From RPQK01 sp041946865 (GTDB lineage: Bacteria; Acidobacteriota; UBA6911; RPQK01): a DNA stretch of 8,873 nucleotides. Where the stretch lies: NCBI GenBank assembly GCA_041946865.1, contig JBHGBF010000230.1, positions 1 to 8,873 on the forward strand, given 5' to 3'. Within the stretch, counting starts at the first letter, position 1; every line of letters starts with the position of its first letter. Positions 6,549 to 8,873 of the stretch are shown piece by piece. The position numbers were made by a program, and so were the translations under genes. The notes under the pieces were generated by a model. That model was not told where the DNA came from. It did no database searches and saw only the letters and a program-made list of their open reading frames with translations.

Positions 6549-7637
6549 TTACGCGGAGGTCTTAAGGACGGGCTGGAGCTCTGTGCTCGCGTTTGTGTTT
6601 GTGGCCCTGCTGAAGTTGTCCAGCATCCGGGCGGCGGTGAGGAGATCGCCTTCGGAGACGATGTTGTACCTTTCGAACACGCTGCGGGTCAGATGACCGG
6701 TCAACTGCATCGCGACACGCTCCGGGACCCCGGCGCGCACCAAATTCCTGACTGCGGTTCGCCTGAGGTCGTGAGGAATCCGTCCGAGGACTCCGGTCTT
6801 CTCGCACGCTTTGCGCCACCCGGACCGAAAGTCCCGGATCACCTTGCCCTTGCGATTGAAGACGTAGGGGCAAGTGACGCCCTTGGCCTTCAGGCGGACG
6901 GCCTCGGTCCATTGGCCTTCCAGCACGGCCTGTAGATCGCGGGTAAACGGGAAGACGCGTCCTTTACGGTTCTTCGTCATGCCGGGAAAGAGACGCACGG
7001 TTCCGGCGCTGAAATCGACCTGCCGCCACTCGAGCGGCAGGATCTCGCTTGCGATCCTCCAGCCGGTGATCCAGGCGAAGCGAGCGACCGGCTGAAGCGG
7101 CTTCCGCAGCTTCGAAACCACCATCTCGAACTGCTCCAGCTCCAAGAAGCCCTGCCTCGCGTTGTCTTCCCTCAGCATTGGGAAATATGGCTTATGGAAC
7201 AGGAGACCGGCCTTCATAGCGAGCGTGAACGCACGCCGGATCACGCTCAGTTCGCGGTTGACATTGGCGTTCGAGATGCCTTCGGACTGACGCTCGATCA
7301 CGTAACTGGTCGGATCCGCCGTCGTGATGGTGGTAGCCCTCCGGTGGCCGAAGGCGGGAATGATGTGATTTTTCAAGCGGCCTTTGATGCTCTCCAGGGA
7401 CTTGTAGTGGTTAATCGTGTAGTCGTCGACGACGAGCGCGGCTAGTTGATTGAACTTGATCTTTTCGCTCTTCGGGTTAACGGGCTTCCCGTCCGCTATC
7501 GCGCCCTCGCGCTTCTTGAGTAGCTCCTTGGCCTTGGTGAGCTTCTCGGAGCCGCTTGACTCCCGCTTTTGCAGGCCGTCCTGATAGTAGCTGATCCAGT
7601 AAAACGGACTGCCTTTCCTTCTGTAAATCGATCCCAT
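6549..7637 (-). CDS. Tyrosine recombinase (phage-type integrase)
   Basis: A site-specific recombinase for integration and excision of a mobile element, 362 residues from the ATG at 7637. That ATG has GGAGGT about 5 nt upstream (7643-7648); a GTG at 7679 would add 14 residues without family support. Order of parts: a basic N-terminal arm-binding segment (MGSIYRRKGSPFYWISYY), a SAM-like core-binding domain (about 60-150), and the catalytic domain. Catalytic residues can be read off: Arg194 in TGWRIASEIL, Lys222 or Lys225 in TKNRKGR, His289 and Arg292 in IPHDLRRTAVRN, His315 in QLTGHLT, and nucleophile Tyr324 in SVFERYNI. All appear present, so the enzyme may be active. It transcribes toward the pilin operon. 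No cognate excisionase is recognised. Confidence 0.95.
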   Translation of the reverse strand: MGSIYRRKGSPFYWISYYQDGLQKRESSGSEKLTKAKELLKKREGAIADGKPVNPKSEKIKFNQLAALVVDDYTINHYKSLESIKGRLKNHIIPAFGHRRATTITTADPTSYVIERQSEGISNANVNRELSVIRRAFTLAMKAGLLFHKPYFPMLREDNARQGFLELEQFEMVVSKLRKPLQPVARFAWITGWRIASEILPLEWRQVDFSAGTVRLFPGMTKNRKGRVFPFTRDLQAVLEGQWTEAVRLKAKGVTCPYVFNRKGKVIRDFRSGWRKACEKTGVLGRIPHDLRRTAVRNLVRAGVPERVAMQLTGHLTRSVFERYNIVSEGDLLTAARMLDNFSRATNTNASTELQPVLKTSA

Positions 7638-7979
7638 AAAACACCTCCAATTCCTCCCTCCCCTATTCCTTCCTTCCACTCAGACCTTTCTTTCATGGCC
7701 TCAAGCTCCCCTTCCTTGAACCATGCCGCCAAGGGCAGATCCGGCCTTTGAACTAAGAGCGTAAGTTCATGTAAAAGGCGCCGCGCTGGAGCAGTTCGGA
7801 GCGACGCGGTGAATGGTGGGAGCATGGAGCTTCACGAATTCCTTGGCGTTGGCCCCGTCTCTCTTGCCAGCCGGCTTCAGGGTGGCGGTTCGTCTGGGTG
7901 CGATCTGCCTCGTGATCGCTTGATAGCAATGGCTGCATAGGGTTTGCAGAGAAGAGGGGAAAAGTGCGAAAGAATTAGC

Positions 7980-8008
7980 TTGACCATGCCGTTCGTGTCG
8001 TATAAGAT
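7980..8008 (+). promoter_or_regulatory. Sigma-70-type promoter for the gene at 8084
   Basis: TTGACC at 7980-7985 matches five of six -35 positions. A -10 region follows as TATAAGAT at 8001-8008: TATAAG gives a 15-nt spacer (5/6 match), TAAGAT a 17-nt spacer (4/6 match). Transcription would start near 8013-8016, leaving a leader of roughly 70 nt before the ATG at 8084. This is the clearest promoter in the window. Confidence 0.6.
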
Positions 8009-8045
8009 CCAACACAGTTCTATATCGGCGAGAAGGCATGTGGAC

Positions 8046-8083
8046 GGCAAAGAGGTTCCTGTCATGAAAGGAGGCTTTTTGCC
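8046..8083 (+). promoter_or_regulatory. 5' leader hairpin that buries the Shine-Dalgarno
   Basis: Bases 8046-8060 pair with 8069-8083: GGCAAAGAG with CTTTTTGCC (one G-U), then a single G-G mismatch (8055/8074), then TTCCT with AGGAG (one G-U). This gives 14 pairs around an 8-nt loop (8061-8068). The only good ribosome-binding site for the ATG at 8084, AGGAGG at 8069-8074, lies entirely in the 3' arm, and the stem ends at the base just before the ATG. This is the layout of a translation-blocking leader such as an RNA thermometer or a ligand- or protein-controlled switch. The control signal is unknown. Confidence 0.55.
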
Positions 8084-8852
8084 ATGAATCAAATCAGAAT
8101 CACTCCTTTAGCCACTGCCTTACTCGTACTCGCCATCGCTTTCATACCGGGGGCGTTCGGCCAAGAAGGCAAAAATTCGGTCAGCGACTTGATCAAGCTG
8201 TCGTGGTCAGAAAGAGTCAAGAAGTTGTGTGCAGACCGTTTTCCCGCCGATTCCTCCGATCCTGCATTATCGGGTCAAGCCGATGGGCGGCGTGTATGAC
8301 CAGCAGGGGCAGCTGTGGGGATTTCTTAAAATCGACTACTTGACGTTGTGGAATCGCGATGACGGGCTGGATGTCGGCTGGACCTGCTCGACAAACCTCG
8401 GCTTCTTGCTGGGTCTAGTGGGTCTCGGAAGTTCGTATTTTATGGATGGTTTAAAAGCTCATGATATAGATGATGAGAGGTCCGCCGTGCTCGTCGCGGC
8501 TCCTGGCGCATACTGGTCCTACGAAGAAGGAATTAAGTACAACCTTACCTCGTCAGCGTACTTGGCCTTCGACTACTTTGCCGCCGCTCATGAGGATGAG
8601 CCAACCGATAAGAGCACCTACTTCACCCCATCTGAGCCGCAACCAGCTGGCACGCACCTCTATCTGTACTTAACAAGGTCCAAGCACGCCACCTATTTCG
8701 GCAACGATTCGGATACCCCGGATCACGAGCCTCTGATTCCGGGAGATGTAATAGCAGCTGTTTATATTGCCATTGACGGTCTATATTTGTCGGGTGCCAT
8801 TGATTATTGGACTTATCTAGTCCCAAGACAAGTAGATCATTTTGATTTATAA
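8084..8852 (+). pseudogene. Secreted protein of unknown family, frame broken near 8239-8245
   Basis: The first part (8084-8299 to its own TGA) has a clear Sec signal peptide, MNQIRITPLATALLVLAIAF with cleavage near Gly26, then SVSDLIKLSWSERVKKLCADRF. The rest (8229-8852) continues in the +1 frame as PPIPPILHYRVKPMGGVYD and onward, without its own ribosome-binding site. Dropping one base from TTTT (8239-8242) or CCC (8243-8245) joins them into one protein of about 255 residues that reads smoothly across the joint. Other landmarks are a hydrophobic stretch LGFLLGLVGLGSSYF, a conserved-looking FAAAHEDEPTDKS segment, LYLTRSKHATYFGND, and the ending WTYLVPRQVDHFDL. I do not recognise the family; the SKHATY motif is only faintly reminiscent of VPS62-like proteins. 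Base use looks more AT-rich than blocks 1 and 2. It could be a decayed gene, a sequencing error, or a +1 frameshifted gene. Confidence 0.7.
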
Positions 8853-8873
8853 GAAAAAAGATGCCTGAAATGC

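Larger units (their letters stand above)
7638..8083. other. Gene-poor stretch beside the integrase
   Basis: These 446 bases hold no convincing intact gene. From 7641 to about 7696 the plus strand is very pyrimidine-rich (purine-rich with several GGAGG/GGAAGG repeats on the minus strand), and this supplies the integrase ribosome-binding site. The middle carries a minus-strand open frame with HNH-like features, listed separately. The right end carries a promoter and a 5' leader hairpin for the plus-strand gene at 8084. Confidence 0.6.
7767..8093 (-). pseudogene. Possible decayed HNH nuclease reading frame
   Basis: This minus-strand frame is open for about 108 codons; the first ATG is at 8039. 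Its translation includes RTVLDLIRHERHGQ and then SSLQTLCSHCYQAITRQ. The second resembles the HNH pattern NLQxLCxxCHxxKT, and the first the VVDHIxPHRGD strand before it. If this alignment is right, several key positions are changed: His to Leu after Asp, Asn to Ser before Leu-Gln, His to Tyr after the second Cys. No ribosome-binding site is evident, and a plus-strand promoter and leader overlap it. HNH nucleases are common in phage modules, so a remnant beside an integrase makes sense. In GC-rich DNA a chance open frame is a real alternative. Confidence 0.25.

Noticed and set aside
7496..7825. Small excisionase-like gene upstream of the integrase
   Set aside because: The frame overlaps the integrase N-terminus, its translation lacks any helix-turn-helix pattern, and it includes the purine tract; no ribosome-binding site was found.
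6461..8093. Paired att sites flanking the integrase
   Set aside because: I compared the 6461-6548 junction with 7640-8090 and saw no shared repeat longer than about 7-8 bases; the second site may be outside the window.
1..8873. CRISPR array, tRNA or rRNA genes
   Set aside because: No regularly spaced direct repeats, cloverleaf-like segments or conserved rRNA stretches were seen on either strand.

Overview
The window is GC-rich bacterial chromosome in three blocks. The likely host is an Acidobacteriota member or a related uncultured lineage. This rests mainly on the secreted coiled-coil protein at 3271-3927 (minus), whose N-terminal pattern (SLAELSRQARERKAK followed by a short xITNxDL-like stretch) I associate with acidobacterial exported proteins. 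That assignment is an inference.

Block 1 (1-3194, plus strand) holds core metabolism: thiS and thiG (thiazole branch of thiamin synthesis), aroB (3-dehydroquinate synthase) and a ubiE/menG quinone C-methyltransferase. thiS and thiG abut exactly, and the thiG ribosome-binding site lies inside the last thiS codons. aroB follows after a gap with a 10-bp perfect inverted repeat. ubiE follows after a gap that is open in frame and could encode an Arg-rich N-terminal extension. The block ends in a strong hairpin in the convergent space at 3195-3270.

Block 2 (6460 down to 3271, minus strand) is a compact operon of four class III signal-peptide proteins in the order GspH/FimT-like, GspI/PilV-like, GspJ/PilW-like and GspK/PilX-like. 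The first three junctions overlap by 19, 14 and 4 nt. A secreted coiled-coil protein of unknown function follows. This is a minor-pilin set that would form the tip or priming complex of a type IV pilus or type II secretion pseudopilus. No major pilin, ATPase, platform protein or prepilin peptidase is present here.

Block 3 (6549-8873) looks acquired. It has a tyrosine recombinase on the minus strand immediately upstream of the pilin operon, a gene-poor stretch with a possible decayed HNH nuclease reading frame, and a plus-strand secreted protein gene of unknown family. That last gene has a good sigma-70-type promoter and a strong ribosome-binding site buried in a 14-pair hairpin, but its reading frame is broken by an apparent one-base shift near 8239-8245. 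A second att copy and the far end of the element are not visible.

I see no CRISPR array, tRNA, rRNA or complete known defence system. The most unusual signals are the SD-masking hairpin plus frameshift in the last gene, the ThiS tail extending past the Gly-Gly, and the Glu5 substitutions in two of the pilin-like proteins.
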